Of a stretch of 64,000 nt of DNA, positions 23,184 through 35,100 are shown in pieces (position 1 is the stretch's first letter; every line of letters starts with the position of its first letter). The position numbers and the translations under genes are program-made. This DNA is from Ailanthus altissimus (taxonomy: Eukaryota; Streptophyta; Magnoliopsida; Sapindales; Simaroubaceae). The notes beneath the pieces were generated by a model, which was given only the letters and a program-made list of their open reading frames with translations, was not told the origin of the DNA and did not search any database. The DNA lies in NCBI GenBank assembly GCA_946807835.1, contig CAMPEX010000001.1, positions 2,743,001 through 2,807,000 on the forward strand, read 5' to 3'.

Positions 23184-24775
23184 TGATGTGAACCTCACTA
23201 AAAAAGTGAGACGCGAAGCTCAATGTGGTTCCTTTGCCCAATGATCATTCTAATTCAAATTTTTAGATAAACAAAAACAATTTTATTGACCTGTTACCTA
23301 TAATAGATAAGAACTAGTAGTATAAGAAGATTATAGATATCACACTCAAAATAAATAAGAAGTTGTGAGTGATAAGTCTGGTAGAATGCCAAAAGATTAA
23401 ATTTTGATAAATTTTCTTAAAAGTTCAGAGAACTTTAGAGAGCTTTCATTGATTCTGTCATCTGTGTTCAATCCTCATGATATTTATAGAGACTACATGA
23501 GATGTTAAGTTACAAATTTCAAAGATTGCTAGAAAATTCTACATTAAAAAAATTCAAAATATTAAAAAAAACAAAAAAGTCTAAAAGTGCTGCTTGGTTG
23601 CTGGAATCAAAGTGTTAAAATTGCTGCCAGACTAAAATCTAAGATTACGACTAGAATTACGTGATGTGAACCTCACAAAGAAAAGTGATACCTGACACTT
23701 AATGAGGTTCCTTTGCCAATGATTGTTCTAATTCAAATTTTTAGATAAACAAAAACAAGACCTTGACCTGTTATCTATATAAAAGATAAGAACCAGAGTT
23801 ATAAACAGATTGTAGATGTCACACTCAAGATAGTTAAGAAGTTGTGAGTGATAAGTCTGAAAGAATGCCACAAGATGAAATCTTGATAAGTTTTAATAAA
23901 AGTTCTTTGAAGTACTTAAGAGAAAACTCTCAACATTTAATGTCATCAATTTTTTTCCCTTTTCCCTCATCTCTCATGTATTTGTAGAGACCTCTTGGGA
24001 TGTCTAGCATTTATTACAGTAATTAATGACAATTTAAAACTACTACCAATAACGTAGGCACTTGGGATGCTAGCACTTATTACAATAATTAATAAAAATT
24101 TAGAAATACTAACTACCAACTTCTACCAATAACTTAGGCACTTGGGATGCCAGCACTTATTAAAATAATTAATGAAAACTTATAACTACTATCTACCAAC
24201 AACTACCAATACTGAGGCTTCGCTTCAAACTGGTAGTCAAACTTTGCAACCACAACAATAAATGAAGTTGTAGGTTCCCATAAGCTTCTTATCAAATAGG
24301 CTACTCACGTGAGCTGTTGTGCTGCTGTTCCCCATTATTCATGTATGCTCAATAGACCTTGTGAAGTTTTGACAGCCTGGTTCGCATCATTACGACTAGA
24401 ATTACTATATAAATTACTGCTAGAACTATTGTTGAAATTACAGTTAAAATTTATGCTGTACGGCTGTAAGAAGAATCTAGTGATTTCCATAATTTGAGTT
24501 GTTGTCTTCTAAATTTTTTCTTAGACTTATCATATATGTTGGTGCTGGAAGACTGAACTGCTATTTAATTGCTTCAAAATTATTACAAAGCTTGAATCGT
24601 GAAAATCTAAACTTGTGGAACATCTTACTTGGGCCTCCATGAATTCTCCTCAGCCTAAATATTTTGAATCAATCCATAGAGAATTTTCTTAAACATTTTA
24701 ACTCGAGCCCTTGTAACCGAACCAACTGAAACTTGAATAGAATCTGTATTCCATTTATTAGTCATGCCCTTTTCA
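23184..24775 (-). repeat. 3' LTR of element I, chimeric C-like/D-like, split by C3
   Basis: The first part (23184-23400) matches family C LTRs from TGATGTGAACCTC on. The last part (about 24580-24775) instead matches the end of family D LTRs, including TAAATATTTTGAATCA and the tail motif GSVTRARVKMFKKIL on the minus strand. Without C3 and its duplicated 5-mer it is about 859 bases. Confidence 0.65.
23662..24389 (-). repeat. Solo LTR C3
   Basis: 728 bases, TGATGTGAACC...GGTTCGCATCA with imperfect 11-base inverted termini. Perfect TSD TTACG (23657-23661 and 24390-24394). Inserted in the LTR of element I. Confidence 0.92.
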
Positions 24776-25584
24776 TTTCCCTCCTCTTGAAAAGGATTTG
24801 TCCTCAAATCGTTACCTACATAAAAAGGATAGAAATCAGTATTATTGAAAGTAGCATTAACAATGTACTTACCTGGCAAATCGAACTTATATACATTATC
24901 ATTTATGCGCTCAAGGACGTGAAAAGGGCCACCTCCTGTCGGAAAGCAATTTAGATCGCCTTTGTACAGAAAATCTTTCTTTTTTTATTTGCAACCAAAC
25001 CTAATCTCTGAGTTCAGAAATCAGCTGTCGAAGCCATTTAATAGCTTGTTTTGCATATTTTTCCATCCTCCTCTCAATATTGAGTCTTACTTTCTTATAT
25101 ATGCTTAATAAATTCAATCTTTGTCTTTTCATCTAAGTTAGCATGATCAGATCAAGATAATTGTGTTAAATCCAAAGGAGTTAAAAGGATTAAAATCATA
25201 AATAATTTCAAATAGTAAAAACTTAGTAGCAGAATGAATATTATGATTATAAGCAAACTCAACATAAAGTAAACACTCTTCCAAAAGAAATCAGCAACAT
25301 GTCAAGCATCATCAGTTTTGTGACATAGAATAAAAAATGCCAACTTAGAACATCTATCTACAACCATAAAAAATTGAATCCCTACCACATTTAGACCTAG
25401 GCAAACCTAGCAAAAAGTCCATCGAAATATCAATCAAAGGCTCACTAGAAATTGGCAGTGGCATGTACAAACCATGGAATTGCACTCAAGATTTTCATGT
25501 GACACATCTACCACAAATTTTCTCAACATCTCTTTTCATGTATGGCCAATAAAAGTGTTCTTGCAAAACAGCTAAGGTCTTAGT
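24776..25584 (-). pseudogene. Element I pol: C-terminus and integrase, part 1
   Basis: The frame 24655-24879 reads GKYIVNATFNNTDFYPF..NDLRTNPFQEEGNE and then enters the LTR tail with GSVTRARVKMFKKIL. This is the standard end of these polyproteins, lacking a readable chromodomain. Leftover integrase-core matches lie at 25150-25480 and the zinc-finger start at 25490-25584, all with stops. The text continues at 26481 after solo LTR H2. Confidence 0.72.
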
Positions 25585-26475
25585 TGATATGAACCTTGCC
25601 AACAATGTGACAAAACCCAGCACCACAATATGGAATTGAACCCGAGATCTTCAAGACGCAGGTTTGACGAGTCTTAACCCTTGAGTTAGCAAACCAAGAG
25701 CCAAGACTATGGATGGATATAGGACGCCACACCAAGAAACCCCAAGGACACTTCAAGAATCTAGGTGATAAGTCCGGTTGTTTGAACGCCACAAGAACAA
25801 GCTTGATAAGTTCAAGTCCTTTCAAGAATGAAAGAAGAACACAAAAACTCACAAATATTATTGTTTGAAATCTGTACTCCCACTCTTAATCTCCATGGTA
25901 TTTATAGAGACCATAAGAGATGTCAAGTTACAACTTTCAAATACAAATTTCAAACTTACAACTAATATAACAACAAAATTCAAACTTAATCAAATTTCCA
26001 GAAAACATGCCTAAATCAAAGGGATTAGGATTCCTTGAATATTTAAATTTCCAGAAAACATGGTTTCCTTGAATATTCAAATTTTCCAGAAAACATGCCT
26101 AAATCAAAGGAATTATGTTTCCTTGAATATTCAAATTTCCAGAAAACATGCCTAAATCAAAGGAATTATGTTTCCTTGAATATTCAACTTTCCAGAAATT
26201 CTGCCTTAATCAAAGTGATTAGGTTTCCTTGAATCTGATTTGGATTGATTTGAAATATATTTGGGCTTATGCTAAGCCTCCATGTGTTTTCCCTCCCACA
26301 AACTTGTTGAATCAGCCCATTTAATGCTTCTTTAAATTGCTTGGCTCTAAGTCTTGTGATTGGCCCATTTGGCAAACTTAATGTATCATGTGATTGATGG
26401 ACTTGAGCCCTTCCAAGCCCACGTGCAAATTCTTTGTCTTGTATACGTATAGGCTGTGCAATGTCGTTTGCATCA
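25585..26475 (-). repeat. Solo LTR H2
   Basis: 891 bases, TGATATGAACC...CGTTTGCATCA, perfect TSD TTAGT (25580-25584 and 26476-26480). It contains three to four direct copies of a block built on TTTCCTTGAATATTCAA and CCAGAAAACATGCCTAAATC (26020-26190). On the minus strand the LTR begins with an open tail including GPITRLRAKQFKEAL. Confidence 0.92.
26020..26215. repeat. Short direct repeats within LTR H2
   Basis: Blocks of about 55-65 bases containing TTTCCTTGAATATTCAA followed by CCAGAAAACATGCCTAAATC recur in tandem with small changes. They lie in the U3/R part of the LTR and are absent from H1 and H3, so the expansion is specific to this copy. Confidence 0.7.
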
Positions 26476-26480
26476 TTAGT

Positions 26481-27809
26481 AACTCCAAAGTGTCCCATTA
26501 ACCCTCCACCATGGGATTTTCTTACTAACAAATCACGCAAAGAGCATTTCGGCATATAATTTATTTTCTCAAAACAAGAATATTTTCTCGAAACAAGAAA
26601 CCCTTGTACCTAAAGAACTTACCCACTGCGTTATTCTTACAAGCCTTAAACTTCTCACAAAAATCATGGTCTAAAGGTTAAAATTTTTTAATGTGCTCAA
26701 AACCAAGTAATTTTGCATCAAGAGTAGAAATTAATACGTACCTTCGAGAAAGTGCATCAGCAACAATGTTTCCTTACATTGCTTGTATTGGATGACAAAT
26801 GAAAATATCTTAATGAATTCCACCCATCGTGCATGTCTCCTGTTCAACTTGTGTCGGCCTTTCAAATGTTTTAAGGACTCATGATTGGTGTGAATCACGA
26901 ACTCCTTAGGCCAAAGGTAATGTTGCCATGTTTCTAATGCTTGAAACAACACATAAAATTCTTTGTCATACATAGGGTAGTTTAAGTCTACCCCGCTTTA
27001 TTTCTCACTGAAATTTGTAATTAGTCTTCCTTCTTACATAAGAATTGCATGAGTTAATTTCAAATATTTTTGAAAAATCAAGAAAAACAAGTAAAGGAGC
27101 ATGAGTTAATTTTTCTTGATCAATTGGAATGCCTTCTTGTTCATCTCCCCATTTTAATCCAACATTCTTCTTGTTGACTGCGGTAAGCAGTGCGGTGATA
27201 CTACTAAAGTCTTTCATGAAACTCCTGTAAAAACTAGCGAGTCCATGAAAACTAAAAATATTACCTAGACTCGTGGGACTCATCCATTCTTGAATTACGC
27301 GGACCTTCTCTTCATTAACATGTATTCCTTGTTCACTCACAACAAAACCAAGGAAACAAGCTTATCGGTGCAAAAGGTGCACTCCTTTAAGTTAGTAAAA
27401 AATGTATATTTTCTAAGTACATCCAAAAATGAATTTAAATGCACAACAGAATCATTCAAGTTTTTTCTATAAATGAGAATATCATCAAAATTAACAACAA
27501 TAAATTTGCCTATGAAAGCATGAAGACATGATTTAGTAATCACATGAAAGTACTCAGTGCATTAGTTTTAAAAGCAATTTTTCATTTATCGCCCTCTTAT
27601 ATTTTTATTTGATAATACCCACTCTTTAAATCAATATTAGAAAATACACAAGCACCATGCAGTTCATCTAACATATCATCTAATCAAGGAATATGATGAT
27701 GATACTTTACCATTACATTGTTGATTGCCCGGTAATCAATGCATATTCTCCACGATCCATCCTTCTTAGGAACCAAAATCACCGACACGATGCATAGACT
27801 CATACTTTC
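26481..27809 (-). pseudogene. Element I pol: integrase start, RNase H and reverse transcriptase
   Basis: On the minus strand:
- integrase zinc finger (CSLRDLLVRKSHGGGLMGHFG) at 26481-26555
- RNase H tail 26731-26973 ([21 protein letters not shown] and [20 protein letters not shown])
- RT connection and thumb 27005-27340
- RT palm 27337-27543 with VNFDDILIYRK in place of [11 protein letters not shown]
- RT start to about 27780 (KKDGSWRICIDYRAIN)

Stops separate the pieces. The Tyr-to-Asn change at the catalytic box and the truncation at 27809 make it inactive. Confidence 0.8.
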
Positions 27810-29390
27810 TAATATGAACCTTGCCAATGATGTGACAAAACCCAACACTAAAATATAGAATCGAACTCCAAGATCTTTAATGATGTGAACCTCACCAAAA
27901 AAAAGTGAGACCCAACACTCAATGAGGTTCTTTTGCCAAAGATCATTCTAATTCAGATTTTTATATAAACAAAAATAAAAACCTTGACCCATTATCTATC
28001 AAAGATAAGAATCAGAGTATAAGAAGATAGTAGATGCCACACTCAAGATAGATGAGAAGTTGTGAGTAATAAGTTTGAAAGAACGCCACAAGATGAAATC
28101 TTGATAAGTTATAATAAAAGTTCTTTGAAGAACTTAAGAGAAAACTCTCAATATTAATATCATCAATTCTATTTTCATTATCCCTCATCTCTCATATATT
28201 TATAGAGACCAACTGGGATGTCTAGCATTTATTACAGCAATTAATGACAACTTAAACTACTAACTACCAACTACTACCAATAATTTAGGCACTTGGGATT
28301 CCAACACTTATTAAAATAATTAATAAAAACTTACAACTACTAACTACCAACTATTACTAAACTAGGCACTGAAATGCTAACACTTATTACAATAATTAAT
28401 AGTAACTTATAACTACTAACAACTACCAATATTGAAACTTCATATCACATGATCTGTTGTGCTGTTGTTCCCCATCACATATGGATGCTCAATGAACCTT
28501 GTGATTTTTCTGGCAACCTAGTTCGCATCATTTAAGACAAAAATTTGATGAGTCTTGACCCTTGACTTAGCAAGGCAAGAACCAAGACTGCGACTGGATA
28601 GAGAACGCCACACCAAGAAACCTAAGGCCACTCAAGAATCAAGGTGATAAATCTAGTTGTTTGAATGCCACAAGAATAATCTTGATAAGTTCAAGTCCTT
28701 TCAAGAATGAAAACAGAATACAAAAACTCTCAAATTTTCTTTTCTTAATTTTGTATCTTATAATCTTTCAATTCCCATGGTAGTCTAAAAATACAGCTAA
28801 AAATCAACAAACTTGTAGCTACCCTCACACCCAAAAGTCCATAATTACAACTAACACAACAAATGTAATTACAAAATTCAAATATAATTTCTACTAATTC
28901 AACAAGCATGTTCCTAAAAGTCTGAATTTGAAAAGAAAAATATTTAATTCCAGCAAAGATGTCAAGCTTCACCTATTAAATATTTGACTTTCCTTCTTTT
29001 TCTCTGGAAAGCTTAGAAACATGAACTTGTAAAACTTATTCTAGAATTTGTAAAGCAATTGAACCTCCAGCAAATCTACTTATATTAAATTTAAATTCAA
29101 AATTAAAATCTTGGGCCTTTTAAAGTTGTGTAAATCTTCAATTTGACTCTTATAGAACCTTAATCAAAGTGATTAGATTCTCTTGAATCTAATTTGGACT
29201 TATTTAAAATGGATTTAGGCTTGTGCCAGGCTTTCATGTGTTTGTTATTTCACCAATTTGTTGAATCAACCCATTTAATACTTCTTTAAAACATTTGGCT
29301 CTAAGTCTAGCAATAACACCAATTTGTTGAATCAGCCCATTTAATACTTCTTACTTCTTTAATACTTCTTACGTCCATCCATCGTTCAAT
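27810..29390 (-). repeat. LTR H3, split by solo LTR C4
   Basis: Starts TAATATGAACC and matches H1/H2 in order on both sides of C4 (27881-28530). Its distal end carries an internal 66-bp-period duplication (CACCAATTTGTTGAATCA at 29251 and 29317). It passes into integrase fragment J without a recognisable LTR terminus, so the end is approximate. Confidence 0.65.
27881..28530 (-). repeat. Solo LTR C4
   Basis: 650 bases, TGATGTGAAC...GTTCGCATCA, perfect TSD TTTAA (27876-27880 and 28531-28535). Inserted in H3. Confidence 0.92.
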
Positions 29391-30061
29391 GTTTTACTTT
29401 ACTTTCTCATGAATCTGCTTAATAAAATCAGCTTTCTTTTTGCCATCTAAGTTAACACATTCGCTCAAAGTAGATGAGTTAAATCTAAAGGAGTCAATAG
29501 ATTAAACCCATAGATAATCTCAAACGGTGAAAACTTAGTTGCAGAAGAAACACAACGATTATAAGCAAATTCAACATGCAGCAAACAATCTTCCCATGTT
29601 TTTAATTTTTTTTGTCTGATAGCATGTAACAAATTAGAGAATAATAATGTAGTTCCCAACAGTCCCTACAAATTCTTTCAAAAGTAGCTCAAGAACCGTG
29701 CATCTTGATCAAAAACAATAGTCGTGGGCATACCATGCAACCTAAAAATCTCCTTGAAAAATAAATCGACTATATGTGATGCACCATTAGTTTTATGGCA
29801 TGCAAGAAAATGTGTCATCTTAAAGAATATCAACAACCACAAAAACTGAGTCTTTCCCCCTCTTAGTCTTAGGTAAACCCAAAACAAAATCCATAGTAAC
29901 ATCGACCTAAGTTACACTAGGAATAGGGGGAGGGGTGTGTATAACCCATGTAGTTGATGTTTAGACTTAACTTGCTTGCAAGTAATGCATCTCGCACAAT
30001 CCTCTCTACGTCATGTTTCATATGCGGCCCAAAACAAAATCTATAGTAACATCGACCTAAG
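29391..30061 (-). pseudogene. Integrase fragment J
   Basis: Minus-strand integrase core. Frame 29678-29902 contains KMTHFLACHKTNGASHIVDLFF and TTIVFDQDARFLSYF, with SDRD changed to FDQD. Frame 29465-29659 continues with the downstream [27 protein letters not shown] region. The QTDGQTE segment between them is missing. Zinc-finger remnants reach about 30010. A 33-base segment at 29880-29911 recurs at 30030-30061, right at the junction with K. Confidence 0.72.
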
Positions 30062-31038
30062 TCAGCCTATTTCGAGAAGGTACGAAACATGATCACTTTG
30101 TTAAGCAACTTTCTACACAGGCGCATGAGGGGAAAACATAACGATTTTGGGTAGAAAATGGGCTTCTTTACACCAAAGGCCATCGGGTATATGTGCCAAA
30201 AGTGGAAGCTTGCGGCAGAACCTTATTAAAGAATGTCATGACACCAAATGGGCAGAACATCCAGGACAAATGCATACACGTGCTTTACTAGAGACGGTTA
30301 CTATTGGCCACACATGTGGGAGGAGATAGAACAGTTCGCAAAGACTTGTCTCGTATGCCAACAAGACAAGGTGGAGTAACGGAGTCTCGCGGGCTTACTT
30401 AATCCTTTGCCCATATTGGAGAGACCTTGGGAGAGCATCTCTATCGACTTCATTGTAAGTTTGCCAAAATCAAAGGGATGTGGGACTATCATCGTGGTGG
30501 TAGACAGATTCTCCAAGTATGCTACTTTCATTCCGGCGCCTAAGGAGTATAGTGCGGAAGAGACCGCAAGGCTTTTCTTCAAGCATGTGGTCAAGTATTG
30601 GGGATTGCTGAGGGTGATAGTAAGCGATCATGACACAAAATTCAATGGTAGGTTCTGGACGGGGTTATTAAATCTCATAGGATCGAAACTTCACTTTTCC
30701 ACCAGTTTTCACCCGTAAATGGATGGGCAAACCGAACGGGTGAATACACTTTTGGAGCTGTACTTACGGTACTTTGTGAGTGCAAATCAGCAAGATTAGG
30801 CCAAGCTACTCGACATTGCTTAATTCTCATACAATTTGCAGCAGAGCGAGTTGAAAAACCGAAGCCCATTTGAACTAGCAACTGGCCAGCAACCTCTTAC
30901 ACCACATGTGCTCGTATCTAGTGATACGAGGAGGAGCACCACAACATACAAAGCTGCAAAGTCCTGGCATGAGCAGCTAGACTTGGCACGGGTGTATCTC
31001 GACAAGGCATCTAAATGGAAGAAGAAATGGGCAGACGA
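30062..31038 (+). pseudogene. Integrase fragment K, a different gypsy lineage on the plus strand
   Basis: Plus-strand integrase unlike A, B or M:
- zinc-finger region 30190-30370 (KECHDTKWAEHPGQMHTRALLE, then CLVCQQDK in another frame)
- core frame 30407-30718 with [29 protein letters not shown] and IVSDHDTKFNGRFW

The HPQTDGQTE motif has a stop at its Gln codon (CAA to TAA at about 30716). Flanking gag, protease, RT and LTRs are absent. It ends at A5's LTR, where the last frame (30836-31258) runs on into the LTR tail. Confidence 0.8.
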
Positions 31039-31832
31039 TGATGTGCACCATGAAGGTTTTAAATCAACTCAAGAAGGCGAGCTGAGCGTAAAAGAGATTT
31101 CAGATGGTCCAATAACAAGGGCTAAGGCTAAACAGCTTCAAAGGGCCATAAGTAGTCAAATTGGAGCTATTGAAGCTTCTATGGGAATAGAAGCTTGCGA
31201 TCTGAATGGAAATGAGCTAAATGTGTTTATTTGTCTTCAATTAGAGATTAGGATGTGATTTAGAGACGTTTGATGACGTTGGGCATAAAGAAGTTGCTGG
31301 GGGCTTTCTTTCCATGCTATTGGGCTTAATTTACTTCTTATGTTGCTATTTTTATGTATTTGGGTCATTTTGAACTTGTTGTTTAGCTTTATTTTAAATT
31401 GTTAAGTCGGATTGGGCTTATTTTGAGCTTTTTAAGTTAATTAGGTAATATTAAGGTTTTCCCTCATTTTGTATGCCTATATAAGGCATGTTAAAGTCTT
31501 ATAGAGGCAGTTGCCTCATTTTGAAATTGGAAGCACGAAATAGAAGAGCTATTTCTCTTACAAAATTGTCTTCTCAAGTTTTCTAGCTCTTGAAGACAGT
31601 TGGTGACTTATCACTCTTTGATCACCAAGTGTGTGGCGTCAAACCCTAAATTGATCCTTGTAGCGTCCATCTGACTTATCAAGGTATCTATTTAGTTCTA
31701 TCCTCCATCAACTTTACCATTTAATTTTATTATAATTCAGCCTAAACACTTAAAGAAAAATAACCAACAAAAGAACCAGATGTTATTAGAATTTTGGAAT
31801 CATCTATTTTTTCTGGAAATCAAGGCACATCA
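31039..31832 (+). repeat. 5' LTR of A5
   Basis: TGATGTGCACC...GGCACATCA, long form. TATA-like CCTATATAAGG at 31476-31486. The first 215 bases are an open tail with [15 protein letters not shown], fused in frame to K integrase upstream. Confidence 0.9.
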
Positions 31833-32169
31833 TCTGATATCAGAGCATAGGATTTCAGTGTGTAAACTGAAGTTTCAGCTATTTAAGGTGTCTTGCTGCT
31901 TTCATTTTATATAATTTCATGGGATTATTCATCAGATTGGGTCTCTAGTATTTGAATTTCAACTCTGAAGCATTAGAATTAATTCTTAGTAGTTTGTGGG
32001 CTGAAGATGATTTGGCTGAGTTGAGTTGTTCCTGAACCTTGAATTTTGAATTTTAGTCAATTATTGCTATCTGATTTTATTTATTGAATTGGTGGGGAAA
32101 AAAAATTTTCAGTTTGAGAAGTGTGTTTTTAGCTACTGGTTGTGTTGTTCATTGTTCATACTTGTTGGG

Positions 32170-35100
32170 GTTTTTGTTAATAATGGCTGAAGATGACGCA
32201 AGTAGAGTACTAAAGGGACTGAGTTTAGAACAAGCTCAACTCATGGGCTTACAACATGCTCATGATGAATTTCGAGGTGAGATTACTAAAATTCGCGGAC
32301 AATTTGCTGCAATTATAGACCCTACTAGTGGTATCAAACTTAATATACCACCATTTAAAGGTACTAGTTCTCTTGATGAGTATCTTGAATGAGTTCAGAA
32401 GGTAGAAAGGGTGTTTGATTGGCATGAGTACCCTGAGGCAAAGAAGTGTAAGGTAGCAGCACTTGAGTTTACCGATTATGCACTTTTGTGGTGGGAAAAC
32501 TTAAAATCTCAGCGAAGAAGGGATGACGAAGAAGAAGTTACGAGCTGGCCACTTATGAAAAGATTAATGAAGAAGAGATTTGTTCCGGATTACTATAAAC
32601 AAGAATTATACATCAAACTCCAGACTTTGCGGCAAGGTTCCTTGAGTGTGGAGGAGTATGTGAAAGAATTTGAGCTGTTGCTTCGCTATGATTTGAATGA
32701 ACCTCAAGAGCAAATAATAGCTAGATTCCTTGATGGATTGAAGAGGGACATAGCTAATGTTGTTGAGTTACAGCCCTTCATATTTCTTGAGGATGTCATA
32801 AAACTTGCAACTAAAGTAGAAAGACAGCAGAAAAGAGGGGGTATCCATATGAGGTCAACTACAACAAGTAATACAAAGGCTGTTTCTTCACCTTCGCGAA
32901 CATGAAACACACCTAAACATGATGAGAAAGTGGAGTTCAATAAGGGAAGTGCTAGTTCAGGTTCGTTGAAAGGAAAGGAGAAGGTATATAAACCTCAATT
33001 TTTCAAGAGGTCACGAGACATCAAGTGTTTCAAGTGCTTGGGAAATTGGCATATTGCTTCTGAATGTCCAAATAAAAGGGTGATGGTTTTACAAGGGAAG
33101 CATGGAGAGCTTGTAAGTGAAGATGAGGCTGAAATGGAAGAGGAATCTAAAGTTGAAGTGATTGAATAAAAAGAGAATCTTGAGCCAATGGAGGGAAATT
33201 TATTTGTTATTCAAAGGATTTTGAGTGCTGAAGTTGATATTGGTTTGGAACAGCGCGAAAACATCTTTTATACAAGATGTCAAATCTGAGATAAGGTTTG
33301 TGCCATGATCATTGATAATGGTAGTTGTACCAATGTTGCATCCACTGCTTTAGTGGAGAAATTGAGATTAACTACTGTTCCACATCCAAAACCATACAAA
33401 TTACATTGGCTTAATGACAAGGGAGAGATTCAGGTTATAAGACAGGTTCGAGTGCCATTCTCCATTAAAACCTTTCATGATGAGGTTTTATGTGATGTGG
33501 TTCCTATGACAGCTAGTCATGTGTTATTAGGACGTCCATGGCAATTTAATAATGATGTCACTTATAATGGGCGAAGGAACACTTATTCATTTGTGTTGAA
33601 TGGGAAGAAAGTAAACTTGATGCCATTGAGTTCTCAACAAGTTAAAGAAGATCAGTTGCAGAATCAAAGGAAGATGATGGAATCTGGTAAAGGGTTAATG
33701 TTAGCCAAAAAGGGAGATGTTGAGTAAGCACTAGCTTCTGTGGGGGTTGTTTTCATGACTTGGGAAAAGCCTTTATTGCAAGTGGAGGGTTTGGATTTGC
33801 CAAGGCATGTTGTGGAGTTGCTTGAAGAGTTCAAAGATGTATTTCCATAAGAGCTACCATTGGGATTACCACCTATTCGAGGGATAGAGCATCAAATTGA
33901 TTTGGTGCCTGGAGCTTCACTTCTAAATAGACCAGCATATAGATGTAATCCGGAGGAAGCAAAGGAGATCAAAAGGCAGGTTAGTGAGCTCTTAGAGATG
34001 GGCTATGTACGTGAGTCACTTAATCCTTGTTCAGTTGAGCCTACTTTGCTTGTTCCAAAGAATGATGGTACTACCATGAGAATGTGTATGGACAGTCGAG
34101 CTATCAATAAGATAATGGTTAAGTATCGATTCTCTATTCCTAGACTTGATGATATGCTTGATGAATTGCATGGTGCTGTTTATTTTTCTAAAGTTGATTT
34201 GATGAGTGGATATCACCAAATTAGGATGAAAGAAGGTGATGAATGAAAAACAGCCTTTAAAACTAAGCATGAATTGTATGAGTGGATGGTGATGCCGTTT
34301 GGGCTTTCTAATGCACCTAGTACATTTATGAAACTTATGAACCATGTTTTGAGGATGTTTATTGGGCTGTTTGTTGTGGTCTATTTTGATGATATCTTGA
34401 TCTATAGTAAAATTTTTGATGATCATGTGAAGCATCTTATGGCTGTATTTGAGATCTTGCGTGATGCTAAGTTATATGAAAACCTCAAGAAGTGCTATTT
34501 CTGCCAAGATAGTGTTATCTTTTTGGGGTATGTTGTTTCTGGTAGTGGAATTAAGGTTGATGAGGAGAAGGTAAAGGCAATTCGTGATTGGCCTAAACCT
34601 ACTAGTGTTGTGGATGTGAAAAGTTTTCATGGTTTAGCCTCTTTCTATAGGCGATTTATTAAAGACTTTAGTTCTATTGTTGCGCCTATGCCAGAATGTT
34701 TGAAAAAGGGAAATGAGTTTAGGTGGAATGAGAATGCACAGAAGTCATTTGAGCTGATTAAAGAACAAGTATGTTCTGCTCCAGTTTTAGCACTTCCTAA
34801 TTTTGTTAAAACATTTGAAATAGAGTGTGATGCTTCAAGGATTGGTATTGGGGCTGTTTTGATGGAAGAAAAGAGGCCAATTGCTTTCTTTAGTAAGAAG
34901 CTGAATAGGGCACGTTTAAACTACTCTATTTATGACAAAGAGTTTTATGCATTGATTCGGGCTCTCGAGGTATGGTGGCATTATCTATTACCTAAAGAGT
35001 TCGTTATTCATACTGACCATGAATCGTTAAAGTATCTTAAAGGGCAGAACAAGCTGAATAGAATACATGCCAAATGGGTAGAGTTCATCGAGCCATTTTC

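Larger units (their letters stand above)
23184..27809 (-). mobile_element. Element I: truncated gypsy element
   Basis: Its 3' LTR is at 23184-24775 (with solo LTR C3 inside), followed by the pol C-terminus, integrase (split by solo LTR H2), RNase H and RT to 27809. There H3 begins, so protease, gag and the 5' LTR are missing. Everything reads on the minus strand with frame breaks. Confidence 0.72.

Noticed and set aside
30301..31005. Minus-strand frames at 30301-30594, 30675-30881 and 30820-31005
   Set aside because: Antisense shadows of the plus-strand integrase fragment K.
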